From positions 372,001 to 436,000 of the forward strand of contig CAWBNB010000050.1 of assembly GCA_963789885.1 (NCBI GenBank): 64,000 nt of DNA. The letters are read 5' to 3'. The notes under the pieces are model-generated. The model was not told the DNA's origin, did no database searches, and saw only the letters and a program-made list of their open reading frames with translations. Below are positions 10,901-17,985 of this stretch, piece by piece (the stretch's first letter is position 1; each line of letters begins with the position of its first letter). Source of the stretch: DATEDA01 sp963789885. Lineage in GTDB: Bacteria > Pseudomonadota > Gammaproteobacteria > Burkholderiales > SG8-39. The translations under genes and the position numbers were made by a program.

Positions 10901-12081
10901 TCAAGCGCATCAACGACACCCTTGGCCACGACATCGGCGATCAGCTGCTGCGCGAGGTGGCGAAGCGGATCGGCAGCGTGCTGCGGAAGGGTGACACGCT
11001 GTCGCGGCTCGGCGGCGACGAGTTCGTGGTCGTGCTCGAGGGCCTGAAGGCGGCCGAGGACGCGGGGCAGGTCGCGCGGAAGCTCATCGACGCGCTGTCG
11101 CAGCCCTACGACATCGAGGGGCACACGCTGAACACCGCGGCGAGCGCCGGGATCGCGATCTACCCGACCGACGGCACCGATGCGACGACGCTGATGCGCC
11201 ACGCCGACACCGCGATGTACGTGGCGAAGTCGAGCGGGCGCAAGAACTACCAGTTCTTCTCCGCGGAGATGAACATCCGTGCGACCGAGCGGCTGCGCCT
11301 GGAGGCGGCCCTGCGCGGCTCGGTCGAGCGGGGCGAGCTGCGCGTCTACTACCAGCCGCGCGCGGACGTCGCCGGCGACACGCTGACCGGCGCCGAAGCG
11401 CTGCTGCGCTGGCAGCACCCCGAGCACGGCCTGCTGGTCGCCGGCCGGTTCATGCCGCTCGTCGAGGAGACCGGCCTCATCCACTCGATCGGCGAGTGGG
11501 TGCTGCAGAGCGCCGCCGACCAGGCGCAGGGGTGGCACGCGCTGCACGGCCCGGCGTTCGCGATCTCGGTGAACATCTCGCCGAAGCAGTTCAACCGCGC
11601 GCTGCTCGGCCGGGTGCGGAGCGCGCTCGATGCGAGCGGGCTCGACCCGAAGATGCTCGAGCTCGAGCTCGTCGAAGGGGCGCTCCAGCGCAACCCGGAC
11701 GAGGCGCGGGCGGTGCTCGGGGGCCTGCGCAACCTCGGCGTGCGGGTGGTCCTCGACGACTTCGGGACCGGCTACTCGTCGATGAGCCAGCTCCGCCGGT
11801 TCGCGATCGACGGCATCAAGATCGACCGCTCCTTCGTGCGCGGCATGACGACCAACCCCGACGATCGCATCGTCGTCAAGGCGATGATCGACATGGCGCG
11901 CAGCCTCCGGATCAACACGATCGCCGAAGGCGTGGAAACGCCGGCCGAGCTCGACCTCCTGCGCAACATGGGCTGCGAGGAGTACTCGGGCCACCTCCTC
12001 GCCGAACCGGGCACGCCGAGCGAGTTCGAGCGGCGGTGGCTGCGGCCGGGGAACGTGCTCGCGCTGCGTCCGCGGCGCTAG
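7972..12081 (+). CDS. MASE1 - five PAS - GGDEF - EAL membrane c-di-GMP enzyme
   Basis: 1369 residues from the ATG at 7972. Residues 1 to about 290 form a MASE1-type multi-span membrane sensor (AKLGLVFALFGANVSLIWPA region). Five PAS modules follow near residues 303, 433, 556, 681 and 806. The GGDEF domain is intact (RLGGDEFVVV, about residue 1014), as is the metal-binding FVDLDHFKRIND stretch. The EAL domain starts at EALLRWQHP (about 1142) and keeps DDFGTGYSS, IKIDRSFV and AEGVET. The usual ELTE is ELVE, and the usual QGY near the C-terminus reads SGH. It probably makes and/or degrades c-di-GMP in response to membrane or PAS-sensed cues. It follows the PilB-like ATPase gene by 12 bp. Confidence 0.94.
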   Translation: MPRVLRDIAANLALAAAYFAAAKLGLVFALFGANVSLIWPASGIAVAALVLSGLRLFPGVAVGALLANLSLGSPPPTATVIALGSTLAAVAAAWLLARSSGEDGDRFDPDVPRVRDVLRLIFPAALGTPVIAAAIGVAALAQAQLIESERVIRAGVAWWAGDALGVLLFTPLVLAWARDLRPRIAVAEALAHAVLIAAVLFAGAVVLASHLPRERTEILAAFVLFPLAVWPAVRFPMREVATFNVALAMLVMAAAWFGRGPFTSGADSADLVAIVGLLASVTLTTLLLCALSTERRAAAERMRRSEERFRSLTKLSADWYWEQDRELRFTEISPAFQATTSFEPSESLGKRRWELPFESRDSAEWVDHRRRLEAHEPFRDFLRARRGADGRLRYALTSGEPIFDDSGRFQGYRGVGRDITAQMEADRAVRESRELFARIFSSSPNPMLINRIGDNRVLEVNDAWCAFFGRERDTIVGRTLEDVDVLVEPAERVRINTLLQARGATRNFELKVRARAGEVREVLFAAELVELAGERCVISTLTDVTDRNRALVELRASRERLERMFRGSPLPIAISGIEDGAVVDVNDAWSRTYGYAREAILGRNFVELGLWIDADARRRMRDQLLAGGAVRNFEARWRKSSGEPAEVLLSGDVIELDGAPVMLSAALDVTERNSAERRLRESEARFSKIFHSSPVPVVISRLADGAILEVNDAWAKWFGWSREEVVGKTSLELGIWTHRSDRDEFVRMLQAGMGVRNMEMRLRKRSGELADVLASADMLELGGEVCTVSSVMDITDRKQAERQLRESERRFRDFAEAAGEYVWELDVDGRYTYVSRRVEQVLGYAPDELLGRRPMELMPPGEAERVRDWFAQVMRSREPFRNLEHRLMSRSGSQVWQIVSGVPIVDGEGRFVGYRGTALDITERKQAESRIAELATRDPLTGLPNRLLLSDRLARGITSAHREGGLLAVMFVDLDHFKRINDTLGHDIGDQLLREVAKRIGSVLRKGDTLSRLGGDEFVVVLEGLKAAEDAGQVARKLIDALSQPYDIEGHTLNTAASAGIAIYPTDGTDATTLMRHADTAMYVAKSSGRKNYQFFSAEMNIRATERLRLEAALRGSVERGELRVYYQPRADVAGDTLTGAEALLRWQHPEHGLLVAGRFMPLVEETGLIHSIGEWVLQSAADQAQGWHALHGPAFAISVNISPKQFNRALLGRVRSALDASGLDPKMLELELVEGALQRNPDEARAVLGGLRNLGVRVVLDDFGTGYSSMSQLRRFAIDGIKIDRSFVRGMTTNPDDRIVVKAMIDMARSLRINTIAEGVETPAELDLLRNMGCEEYSGHLLAEPGTPSEFERRWLRPGNVLALRPRR

Positions 12082-12083
12082 CC

Positions 12084-12101
12084 GCCGGCGGCGGCGCCGG
12101 C
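12084..12101 (+). terminator. G+C-rich hairpin between convergent genes
   Basis: A 7-bp stem (GCCGGCG/CGCCGGC) with a four-base loop lies directly after the c-di-GMP gene and before the 3' end of the convergent VWA gene. The following bases, GTTCTCC, are only weakly T-rich, so an intrinsic terminator is uncertain. Confidence 0.35.
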
Positions 12102-12112
12102 GTTCTCCGGGG

Positions 12113-13288
12113 TCACTTCGACAGGTACCGCATCGCCCGCTCCAGCCCCTCGATCGTCGTCGGGTACATGCGCCCGCCGAAGATCTCGCGGATCACCGCG
12201 ATCGACTGCCGGTACGGCCAGAGCTGCTCGGGCTCGGGGTTGAGCCAGACCGTCTTCGGGTAGACGTCCAGCATCCGGCGCAGCCAGACCGCGCCGGCTT
12301 CCTCGTTGTGATACTCGATCGAGCCGCCCGGCTGCAGGATCTCGTACGGGCTCATCGTCGCGTCGCCCACGAAGATCACCTTGTAGTCGTGGCCGTACTT
12401 GTGCATGAGGTCGGCGGTGCGCGTGCGCTCGGCGTGGCGGCGCCGGTTGTCCTTCCACACGAAGTCGTACAGGCAGTTGTGGAAGTAGAAGTACTCGAGG
12501 TGCTTGAACTCGGTCTTCGAGGCGCTGAAGAGCTCCTGGGCGAGCTTGATGTGATCGTCCATCGACCCGCCGACGTCGAGGAACATCAGCACCTTCACCG
12601 CGTTGTGCCGCTCCGGGCGCATGTGGATGTCGAGCAACCCGGCGTTCCGCGCCGTCTTGTCGATCGTGGTGTCGAGGTCGAGCTCCTCGGGCGCGCCGTC
12701 GCGCGCGAACTTGCGTAGCCGCCGCAGGGCGACCTTGATGTTGCGCGTGCCGAGCTCGACCTCGGAATCGTAGTTCGCGTACTCGCGCTGGTCCCAGACC
12801 TTGACCGCGCTGCGGTTGCGCGACTTGTCCTGGCCGATGCGGATGCCCTCGGGGTTGTAGCCGTAGGCGCCGAACGGCGAGGTGCCCGCGGTCCCGATCA
12901 TCTTGCTCCCGCCCTGGTGGCGGCCCTTCTGCTCCTCGAGCCGCTTGCGGAGCTCCTCCATCAGTTTGTCCCAGCCGCCGAGGGACTCGATCAGCGCCTT
13001 TTCCTCCGGCGACAGATTGAGCTCCGCTTGCTTGAGCAGCCACTCCAGGGGAATGTCGGCCTCGGCGCCCATCAGGTGCTCGACGCCCTTGAAGTACTCG
13101 CCGAAGGCGCGGTCGAACTTGTCGTAGTGGGACTCGTCCTTCACCAGCGCGGTCCGGGCGAGGTAGTAGAAGTCCTCGATCGACGGCTCGATGACGCCCT
13201 TGTGCATCGCTTCCATCAAGGTCAGCCACTCCTTGATGGAAACGGGGACTTTGGCCGTCTTCAGCTTGAGAAAGAATCCGGTCAGCAT
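12113..13288 (-). CDS. CoxE-like VWA-domain protein, MoxR partner
   Basis: 391 residues. The N-terminal half matches CoxE-like/DUF58-neighbour proteins (EEWLLKQ- and GGWDKLMEEL-type helices). The C-terminal half is a von Willebrand A domain. The metal-site motif reads DVGGS (residues 238-242) rather than DxSxS, leaving the first Ser of the MIDAS unfilled. Such proteins work with MoxR AAA+ ATPases as chaperone pairs for metal-cofactor insertion or assembly of enzyme complexes. The MoxR gene lies upstream on the same strand, but an opposite-strand gene at about 13.4-13.8 kb sits between them. The client is unknown. Confidence 0.9.
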   Translation of the reverse strand: MLTGFFLKLKTAKVPVSIKEWLTLMEAMHKGVIEPSIEDFYYLARTALVKDESHYDKFDRAFGEYFKGVEHLMGAEADIPLEWLLKQAELNLSPEEKALIESLGGWDKLMEELRKRLEEQKGRHQGGSKMIGTAGTSPFGAYGYNPEGIRIGQDKSRNRSAVKVWDQREYANYDSEVELGTRNIKVALRRLRKFARDGAPEELDLDTTIDKTARNAGLLDIHMRPERHNAVKVLMFLDVGGSMDDHIKLAQELFSASKTEFKHLEYFYFHNCLYDFVWKDNRRRHAERTRTADLMHKYGHDYKVIFVGDATMSPYEILQPGGSIEYHNEEAGAVWLRRMLDVYPKTVWLNPEPEQLWPYRQSIAVIREIFGGRMYPTTIEGLERAMRYLSK

Positions 13289-13408
13289 GTAACAAGCCCG
13301 GTCCGCGTAACGAATCGATACAAAGGGTTACAGCAGCGCCGATAACCGATGCGGTAGTGTCGCGTTAAACGGAACAGGGGGCAACAGCGCCCCCGGAGCG
13401 AGGTGACC

Positions 13409-13843
13409 ATGAGAGCGAAAGTCCTCACCATCGTCGGCTTGGCGGTCGCGGCGACAGCACTGCCGGCCGCGAGCTTCGCCGGCACCAGCGTCGGCGTGTC
13501 GATCGGGATCGGCGGTCCGCCGGTCGGCTTCTTCCCGCCGCCACCCGTCGTCTACTACCCCCCGCCCCCGGTTGCCTACTATCCGCCGTCCGTCGCGGTG
13601 TTCCCGGCCCCGGTGGCGGTCTTCCCGCGGCCGTTCTACGTCGCGCCGCCGACAGTGGTGTTCCGGGCGGGCGGGTTCTACGGTGCGCCCGTCCACGGGG
13701 TCACGGCTATCGCGGGAACGGCCACGCCGGTCGACGCTGGCATTGACGCGACATCCGCAGCGGACGCGGCGAGCCGCTCGCCGCGGGCTCGGGTCGACGC
13801 ACGCTCGAGGACCGCGATCAGATCGGCGCGGGAGCCCGGATAG
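13409..13843 (+). CDS. Secreted Pro/Tyr-rich protein, probably frameshifted at its C-terminus
   Basis: The ATG at 13409 follows a GAGG ribosome binding site. A signal peptide (residues 1 to about 24, ending SFAG) precedes a stretch of PPPVVYYPPPPVAYYPP-type repeats to about residue 75. The present frame gives 144 residues, but its last 45 or so are low-complexity and unlike the family. If the GGGG run at 13697-13700 held five G, the frame would give VHGGHGYRGNGHAGRRWH and stop at 13746, a 112-residue protein with the His/Gly-rich tail expected of these small secreted proteins. Function is unknown; the tail could bind metal. The gene is transcribed against its moxR and VWA neighbours. Confidence 0.7.
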   Translation: MRAKVLTIVGLAVAATALPAASFAGTSVGVSIGIGGPPVGFFPPPPVVYYPPPPVAYYPPSVAVFPAPVAVFPRPFYVAPPTVVFRAGGFYGAPVHGVTAIAGTATPVDAGIDATSAADAASRSPRARVDARSRTAIRSAREPG

Positions 13844-13881
13844 CGCAGGGATCTCGACACTCCCGGCCTAAGCTGCTCGCG

Positions 13882-14724
13882 CTACCGGTTCTGGCGCGCC
13901 ATGAAGACGAGGCGCTCGAAAAGGTGGACGTCCTGCTCGTTCTTGAGCAGCGCGCCGTGCAGCGGCGGGATGACCGTCTTGCGGTCCTTCGCGCGGAGCG
14001 CCTCCGGCGGAATGTCCTCGGCGAGCAGGAGCTTCAGCCAGTCGAGGAGCTCGGAGGTCGACGGCTTCTTCTTGAGCCCGGGCACCTCGCGCAGCTCGAA
14101 GAACACCTCGAGTGCCTCGCGCAGCAGGTTCTTCTTCAGCCCGGGGAAGTGCACGTCGACGATCCGCTCCATCGTCTCCTTGTCGGGGAACCGGATGTAG
14201 TGGAAGAAGCAGCGGCGCAGGAACGCGTCCGGCAGCTCCTTCTCGTTGTTGGAGGTGATGAAGACGATCGGCCGGTGCCGCGCCTGCACCAGCTCCTTCG
14301 TCTCGTACACGTAGAACTCCATCCGGTCGAGCTCGCGCAGCAGGTCGTTCGGGAACTCGATGTCCGCCTTGTCGACCTCGTCGATCAGCAGCACGACCGG
14401 CGAATCGGAGGTGAACGCCTGCCAGAGCATCCCCTTCACGATGTAGTTGGCGATGTCGTGCACCCGCGGGTCGCCGAGCTGCGAGTCGCGCAACCGGCTG
14501 ACGGCGTCGTACTCGTAGAGACCCTGCTGCGCCTTGGTCGTCGACTTGATGTGCCACTCGAGGAGCGGCACGCCGAGCGACTCGGCGACTTCGATCGCGA
14601 GTCGCGTCTTCCCGGTGCCGGGCTCCCCCTTCACCAGCAGCGGGCGCTGGAGGGTGATCGCAGCGTTCACCGCGAGCTTGAGATCGTCGGTGGCGACGTA
14701 GGTGGACGAGCCCTTGAAGCGCAT
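13882..14724 (-). CDS. MoxR-family AAA+ ATPase
   Basis: 280 residues. Walker A GEPGTGKT is at residues 33-40 and Walker B LLIDEVDKAD at 113-122, followed by the sensor-1 segment VFITSNNEKELPDAFLRR. Length and layout fit MoxR ATPases, which remodel or help mature protein complexes together with VWA-domain partners. The likely partner is the CoxE-like gene about 590 bp downstream on the same strand. A near-consensus promoter lies just upstream at 14752-14779. Confidence 0.94.
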   Translation of the reverse strand: MRFKGSSTYVATDDLKLAVNAAITLQRPLLVKGEPGTGKTRLAIEVAESLGVPLLEWHIKSTTKAQQGLYEYDAVSRLRDSQLGDPRVHDIANYIVKGMLWQAFTSDSPVVLLIDEVDKADIEFPNDLLRELDRMEFYVYETKELVQARHRPIVFITSNNEKELPDAFLRRCFFHYIRFPDKETMERIVDVHFPGLKKNLLREALEVFFELREVPGLKKKPSTSELLDWLKLLLAEDIPPEALRAKDRKTVIPPLHGALLKNEQDVHLFERLVFMARQNR

Positions 14725-14751
14725 GGAATGTCCCGAAGAGAGGTTGCAGGG

Positions 14752-14779
14752 ATTATAACCGTGCGTCTCCGTGCTCCAA
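14752..14779 (-). promoter_or_regulatory. Sigma70-type promoter of the MoxR gene
   Basis: On the minus strand TTGGAG (14774-14779) and a perfect TATAAT (14752-14757) are separated by 16 bases. The -10 box lies about 28 bases before the moxR ATG. It occupies the divergent spacer shared with the amidase gene. Confidence 0.7.
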
Positions 14780-14810
14780 TGCGCGCGGCCCAGTGCGCGA
14801 CAATCGCGCG

Positions 14811-15521
14811 ATGCGCGCTGGACTCTTGGTTCTGCTCCTTGCCGCGTCGGCGACGGGGCGCGAGCCGCCGCTCGTCGCGGTCGACGTCGGGCACTTCGCC
14901 GCCGAGCCGGGCGCGACGAGCGCGCGCGGGCGGGCGGAGCTCGAATTCAACCGCGAGCTCGCCGCGCTCGTCCGCGACGCGCTGCAGGCGCGGGGTGCGC
15001 GCGTGCTCGTCATCGGCGCCGACGGCGACATGGCGGTGCTCTCCCGCCGGACCGCGGCGGCGCGCGGCGCGGCGCTGTTCCTGTCCGTGCACCACGATTC
15101 GGTGCAGCCGCACTATCTCGAGGAATGGACCTACGAGGGCGAGACGCGCCTCTTCAGCGACCGCTTCGCCGGCTTCTCGCTTTTCGTGTCGCGCCGCAAT
15201 CCGGACGTGGGAGCGAGCCTCGCCTGCGCGTCCGCCATCGGCGCCGCGATGCGAGGCGCGGGCTTCGCGCCGTCCCTCTATCACGCCGAACCGATCCGCG
15301 GCGAGTCGAAGCCGTTCGCCGACCGGGCGAACGGGGTCCACTACTACGACAATCTCGTGGTGCTGCACAGCGCGACGCAGCCCGCGGTCCTCTTCGAGGC
15401 GGGGGTGATCGTCAATCGCGCCGAGGAGCTCGTGCTGCGCGCCCCGGGCACGCACGGGCGGATCGCCGAGGCGGTCGCCGACGGCGTCAGAGCCTGCCTC
15501 GTTGCGGGCGGGCGACTTTGA
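14811..15521 (+). CDS. N-acetylmuramoyl-L-alanine amidase (Amidase_3 type)
   Basis: 236 residues from the ATG at 14811, chosen over a GTG at 14793 because it starts directly at the signal peptide MRAGLLVLLLAASATG. Zinc-site and catalytic elements of Amidase_3 are visible: His28 in VDVGHFA, Glu43 or Glu45 in RAELEFN, His94 in LSVHHDS, and a late Glu in VLFEAGVIVN. The enzyme cleaves the amide bond between muramic acid and L-Ala in peptidoglycan, in the periplasm. No SPOR, AMIN or LysM targeting domain is present, so it is a minimal catalytic form. Cell-wall turnover or daughter-cell separation is the likely role. Confidence 0.88.
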   Translation: MRAGLLVLLLAASATGREPPLVAVDVGHFAAEPGATSARGRAELEFNRELAALVRDALQARGARVLVIGADGDMAVLSRRTAAARGAALFLSVHHDSVQPHYLEEWTYEGETRLFSDRFAGFSLFVSRRNPDVGASLACASAIGAAMRGAGFAPSLYHAEPIRGESKPFADRANGVHYYDNLVVLHSATQPAVLFEAGVIVNRAEELVLRAPGTHGRIAEAVADGVRACLVAGGRL

Positions 15522-15547
15522 CCCCGCGCGACGCCGTCGGGTAGAAT
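15518..15547 (+). promoter_or_regulatory. Sigma70-type promoter of the cytochrome c pair
   Basis: TTGACC at 15518-15523 and TAGAAT at 15542-15547 are separated by 18 bases. The -35 box overlaps the amidase stop codon. The start point would fall near 15554, 20 bases before the first cytochrome ATG. Confidence 0.6.
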
Positions 15548-15573
15548 CGCGCGGGCTTTTGGGGGCGACAACG

Positions 15574-15897
15574 ATGAGAATGATTCTGGGGGCGGCGCTC
15601 GCGGCGCTGGCGATGACGGCGCAGGCGCAGGGGGAGCTCAAGGGCGACCCGGAGCGGGCGAAGCAGAAGATCTCGATGTGCGCCGGCTGCCACGGCATCC
15701 CGGACTACCGCACCGCCTTTCCCGAGGTCTTCTCCGTGCCGATGATCGCCGGGCAGAACCCCGGCTACATCGTCAAGGCACTCGAGGCGTATAAGTCCGG
15801 CGAGCGGAACCATCCGAGCATGCGCGCGATCGCCGCGACGCTCTCCGGCCAGGACATGGCCGATCTCGCCGTGTACTACGGCACGGTGGCGAAATGA
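15574..15897 (+). CDS. Small periplasmic cytochrome c (class I)
   Basis: 107 residues from the ATG at 15574. A signal peptide (MRMILGAALAALAMTAQAQ) is followed by one haem-binding motif, CAGCH. The later Met in the SVPMIAGQNP context or the NHPSMRAI segment could give the axial Met ligand. It resembles cytochrome c4/c553-like electron carriers. It overlaps the next cytochrome gene by four bases (ATGA), so the two are co-translated. The redox partner is not encoded nearby. Confidence 0.88.
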   Translation: MRMILGAALAALAMTAQAQGELKGDPERAKQKISMCAGCHGIPDYRTAFPEVFSVPMIAGQNPGYIVKALEAYKSGERNHPSMRAIAATLSGQDMADLAVYYGTVAK

Positions 15898-16256
15898 GGC
15901 CCGCGATGAGGACGATCCTCGCAGTTGCGGTCGCGGCGGCGTTTGCGTTGCCGGTGGTCGCGCAGGCCCAGCCCAAACCGCTCGAAGAACACCTCAAGAC
16001 GTGCGCCACCTGCCACGGCGACGACGGCAACAAACCGCTCGCGCCGGAGTTCCCTAAGCTGGGCGGCCAGCATTTCGACTATCTCGTCCATGCGCTCAAG
16101 GCCTACAAGTCGGGGGGCCGCAAGAACCCGATCATGGCCGGTCAGGCGAAGGACCTGACGACGAAGGAAATGGAAGCGCTGGCCGACTACTACTCCAAGC
16201 AGCACAGCACGCTGCACATCGTCCCGCTGCACCGCCTCGCCGGCGAAGCCCGCTAG
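15894..16256 (+). CDS. Small periplasmic cytochrome c (class I), second of a pair
   Basis: 120 residues from 15894; a second ATG at 15906 would give a tidier signal peptide (MRTILAVAVAAAFALPVVAQA). One haem motif, CATCHGDDGN, is present and the segment FPKLGGQHFDYLVHALKAYK is typical of class I cytochromes; Met in NPIMAGQA is the likely axial ligand. It overlaps the preceding cytochrome by four bases. Similar tandem monohaem cytochromes shuttle electrons to terminal oxidases or sulfur/thiosulfate enzymes, but nothing here fixes the partner. Confidence 0.88.
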   Translation: MRPAMRTILAVAVAAAFALPVVAQAQPKPLEEHLKTCATCHGDDGNKPLAPEFPKLGGQHFDYLVHALKAYKSGGRKNPIMAGQAKDLTTKEMEALADYYSKQHSTLHIVPLHRLAGEAR

Positions 16257-16296
16257 GCCAGGCCCCCGGCGGCGCTCCGAATTTCACACTTTTGTA

Positions 16297-16322
16297 TTCT
16301 AGCGCCGGCTTCTAGCGCCGGC
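16297..16322. repeat. Perfect 13-bp tandem duplication across a stop codon
   Basis: TTCTAGCGCCGGC occurs twice head to tail at 16297-16309 and 16310-16322. The right copy contains the stop codon of the DUF1841 gene; the left copy lies beyond it and repeats the same stop. Confidence 0.9.
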
Positions 16323-16734
16323 GCACGCACTCCAGGTAAGCGGCGCCATCCGGCGTGGTGCGCGTCCGCTGCGCCGCCCAGACGACTTCACCCAGGCACT
16401 CGAGCACGACGTGCAACGCGTCGTGCCGGTCGCCGCGATCGGCGAGGATGCGGTCGAACTCCGCGCGGATCCCCGGCGGCTGGTCGATCGCGAGCTGCTC
16501 CTCGATCGCGACGTGCAGGCTCATGTGCAGGAACGGATTCGCCTGCCCGTCTTCGGGCGTGTAGTCGCGGTCGAGGAACCGGTCCGGATCGTCGAGCGCG
16601 TGGTGGTATTCGGGATGGAGGAGCATCACCTCGAGCGCGACGGTCTCCAGCCCTTCGAGCGGGCGCCCCTCGCGGTACTTGCGCCACGCGTCGAAAAAGA
16701 ACTGGCGGACCTGCTCGCGGGATGGGTTAAACAT
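16312..16734 (-). CDS. DUF1841 family protein
   Basis: 140 residues, full length for DUF1841. Conserved blocks include FFFDAWRKYREGRPLEGLE, MLLHPEYHHALDDP and NPFLHMSLHVAIEEQ. The His-rich centre suggests metal binding, which is inference. No function is established for the family. It overlaps the 3' end of nth by eight bases, and the nth-DUF1841 linkage is common in betaproteobacteria. A short tandem duplication covers its stop codon. Confidence 0.9.
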   Translation of the reverse strand: MFNPSREQVRQFFFDAWRKYREGRPLEGLETVALEVMLLHPEYHHALDDPDRFLDRDYTPEDGQANPFLHMSLHVAIEEQLAIDQPPGIRAEFDRILADRGDRHDALHVVLECLGEVVWAAQRTRTTPDGAAYLECVRRR

Positions 16735-17365
16735 CTTTCGTCTTCTGCCGGAACTCGCACAGGTCGCGGATCAGGCAGCGGGGGCAGGCGGGCTTGCGCG
16801 CCGTGCAGACGTACCGGCCGTGCAGGATCAGCCAGTGGTGGGCGTTGCGGCGGTACGGCTCGGGCACGAACTTCACCAGCCGTTCCTCCACTTCGAGCGG
16901 GTTCTTGCCCGGCGCGATCCCGGTCCGGTTGGCGACCCGGAAGATGTGCGTATCCACCGCCATCGTGTCCTGGCCGAACGCGGTATTGAGGACGACGTTC
17001 GCGGTCTTCCGGCCGACGCCGGGCAGCTGCTCGAGCGCCTCGCGCGTTGGCGGGACTTCGCCACCGTGCCGCTCGAGCAGCAGGCGGCTCATCTCCACGA
17101 CGTTCTTTGCCTTGGTGCGGAAGAGCCCGATCGTCTTGATGTAGGGAATCAGCCCGTCGACGCCGAGCGCGACCATTTTCTCCGGGGTGTCCGCGATCTT
17201 GAAGAGCTCGGCGGTGGCCAGATTGACGCTCTTGTCGGTCGCCTGCGCGGACAGGATCACCGACACCAGCAGCTCGTAGGGCGTCCGGTACGCGAGCTCG
17301 GTGGTCGGGTCCGGGTTTGCGGCCGAGAGGCGGGCGAAGATCTCGGCGCGTTTCTGCGGGTTCAT
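16727..17365 (-). CDS. nth: Endonuclease III
   Basis: 212 residues from the ATG at 17363-17365 (an in-frame start four codons earlier is possible). The helix-hairpin-helix LPGVGRKTANVV carries catalytic Lys120, and Asp138 lies in AVDTHIFRV. The 4Fe-4S cluster Cys187, Cys194, Cys197 and Cys203 show the exact C-x6-C-x2-C-x5-C spacing. It is a bifunctional DNA glycosylase/AP lyase that removes oxidised pyrimidines in base excision repair. The start overlaps the rsxB stop by a few bases, which places nth in the same transcript as rsxB and pyrD. Confidence 0.97.
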   Translation of the reverse strand: MNPQKRAEIFARLSAANPDPTTELAYRTPYELLVSVILSAQATDKSVNLATAELFKIADTPEKMVALGVDGLIPYIKTIGLFRTKAKNVVEMSRLLLERHGGEVPPTREALEQLPGVGRKTANVVLNTAFGQDTMAVDTHIFRVANRTGIAPGKNPLEVEERLVKFVPEPYRRNAHHWLILHGRYVCTARKPACPRCLIRDLCEFRQKTKDV

Positions 17366-17982
17366 CGCTTGCCGCACGCGGCGCGGCGCGCGCGCGCCCG
17401 CTCGAGTGCAGCCTCGATCGCGGCCCGTCTCGCCTCGGGACCGTGCCGGGACGCCGGACCACGCTGCGCGCGGGCCGCGGCGCGCGCGGCCTTGTCGCGC
17501 TCAAGGCGGACGAGCCTGCGCTCGTAGCGGCGCCGGGCGGTGTCGGCATGCGCGTCATCCCACGCGGGGCCGGTCGCCGGCACCATGTCGATGCAGTCGA
17601 CCGGGCAGGGCGGCAGGCAGAGATCACAGCCGGTGCATAGCGCCTCGATCACGGTGTGCATCTGCTTTCGCGCGCCGACGATGGCGTCCACCGGGCAGGC
17701 GGCGATGCAGAGCGTGCAACCGATGCACCGCGCCTCGTCGACGCGCGCTATACGGCGCGGCGCTTCGACGCCGCGCGCCGGATCGAGTGGCGCGTAGGCA
17801 CGGCCGGTGAGCGCGGCGAGCGCGCGGATCCCGGCGTCGCCGCCGGGCGGGCAGCGGTTGATCGCGGCCTCGCCGGCCGCGATCGCGCGCGCGTAGGGCC
17901 GGCACGCCGGATAGCCGCACTTCGTACACTGCGTCTGGGGCAGGGCGCGGTCGATCGCGTCCTCGAGCGTAGAGGTGATCAT
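17362..17982 (-). CDS. rsxB: RsxB/RnfB-type ferredoxin
   Basis: 206 residues with three cluster motifs. An RnfB-type set uses Cys19, Cys22, Cys27 and Cys44; two ferredoxin 4Fe-4S sets use Cys86/89/92/96 and Cys116/119/122/126. The C-terminal 60 residues are Arg/Ala-rich. It lacks the N-terminal membrane helix of full RnfB, and no other rnf/rsx subunit is in the window. In betaproteobacteria this stand-alone form commonly sits next to nth, where an electron-supply role has been supposed but not shown. Confidence 0.85.
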   Translation of the reverse strand: MITSTLEDAIDRALPQTQCTKCGYPACRPYARAIAAGEAAINRCPPGGDAGIRALAALTGRAYAPLDPARGVEAPRRIARVDEARCIGCTLCIAACPVDAIVGARKQMHTVIEALCTGCDLCLPPCPVDCIDMVPATGPAWDDAHADTARRRYERRLVRLERDKAARAAARAQRGPASRHGPEARRAAIEAALERARARRAACGKR

Positions 17983-17985
17983 CGG

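Noticed and set aside
7942..11994. A 1350-codon minus-strand open frame opposite the c-di-GMP gene
   Set aside because: The plus strand encodes MASE1, PAS, GGDEF and EAL motifs in order; the opposite frame shows only Arg/His/Val-rich low-complexity sequence.
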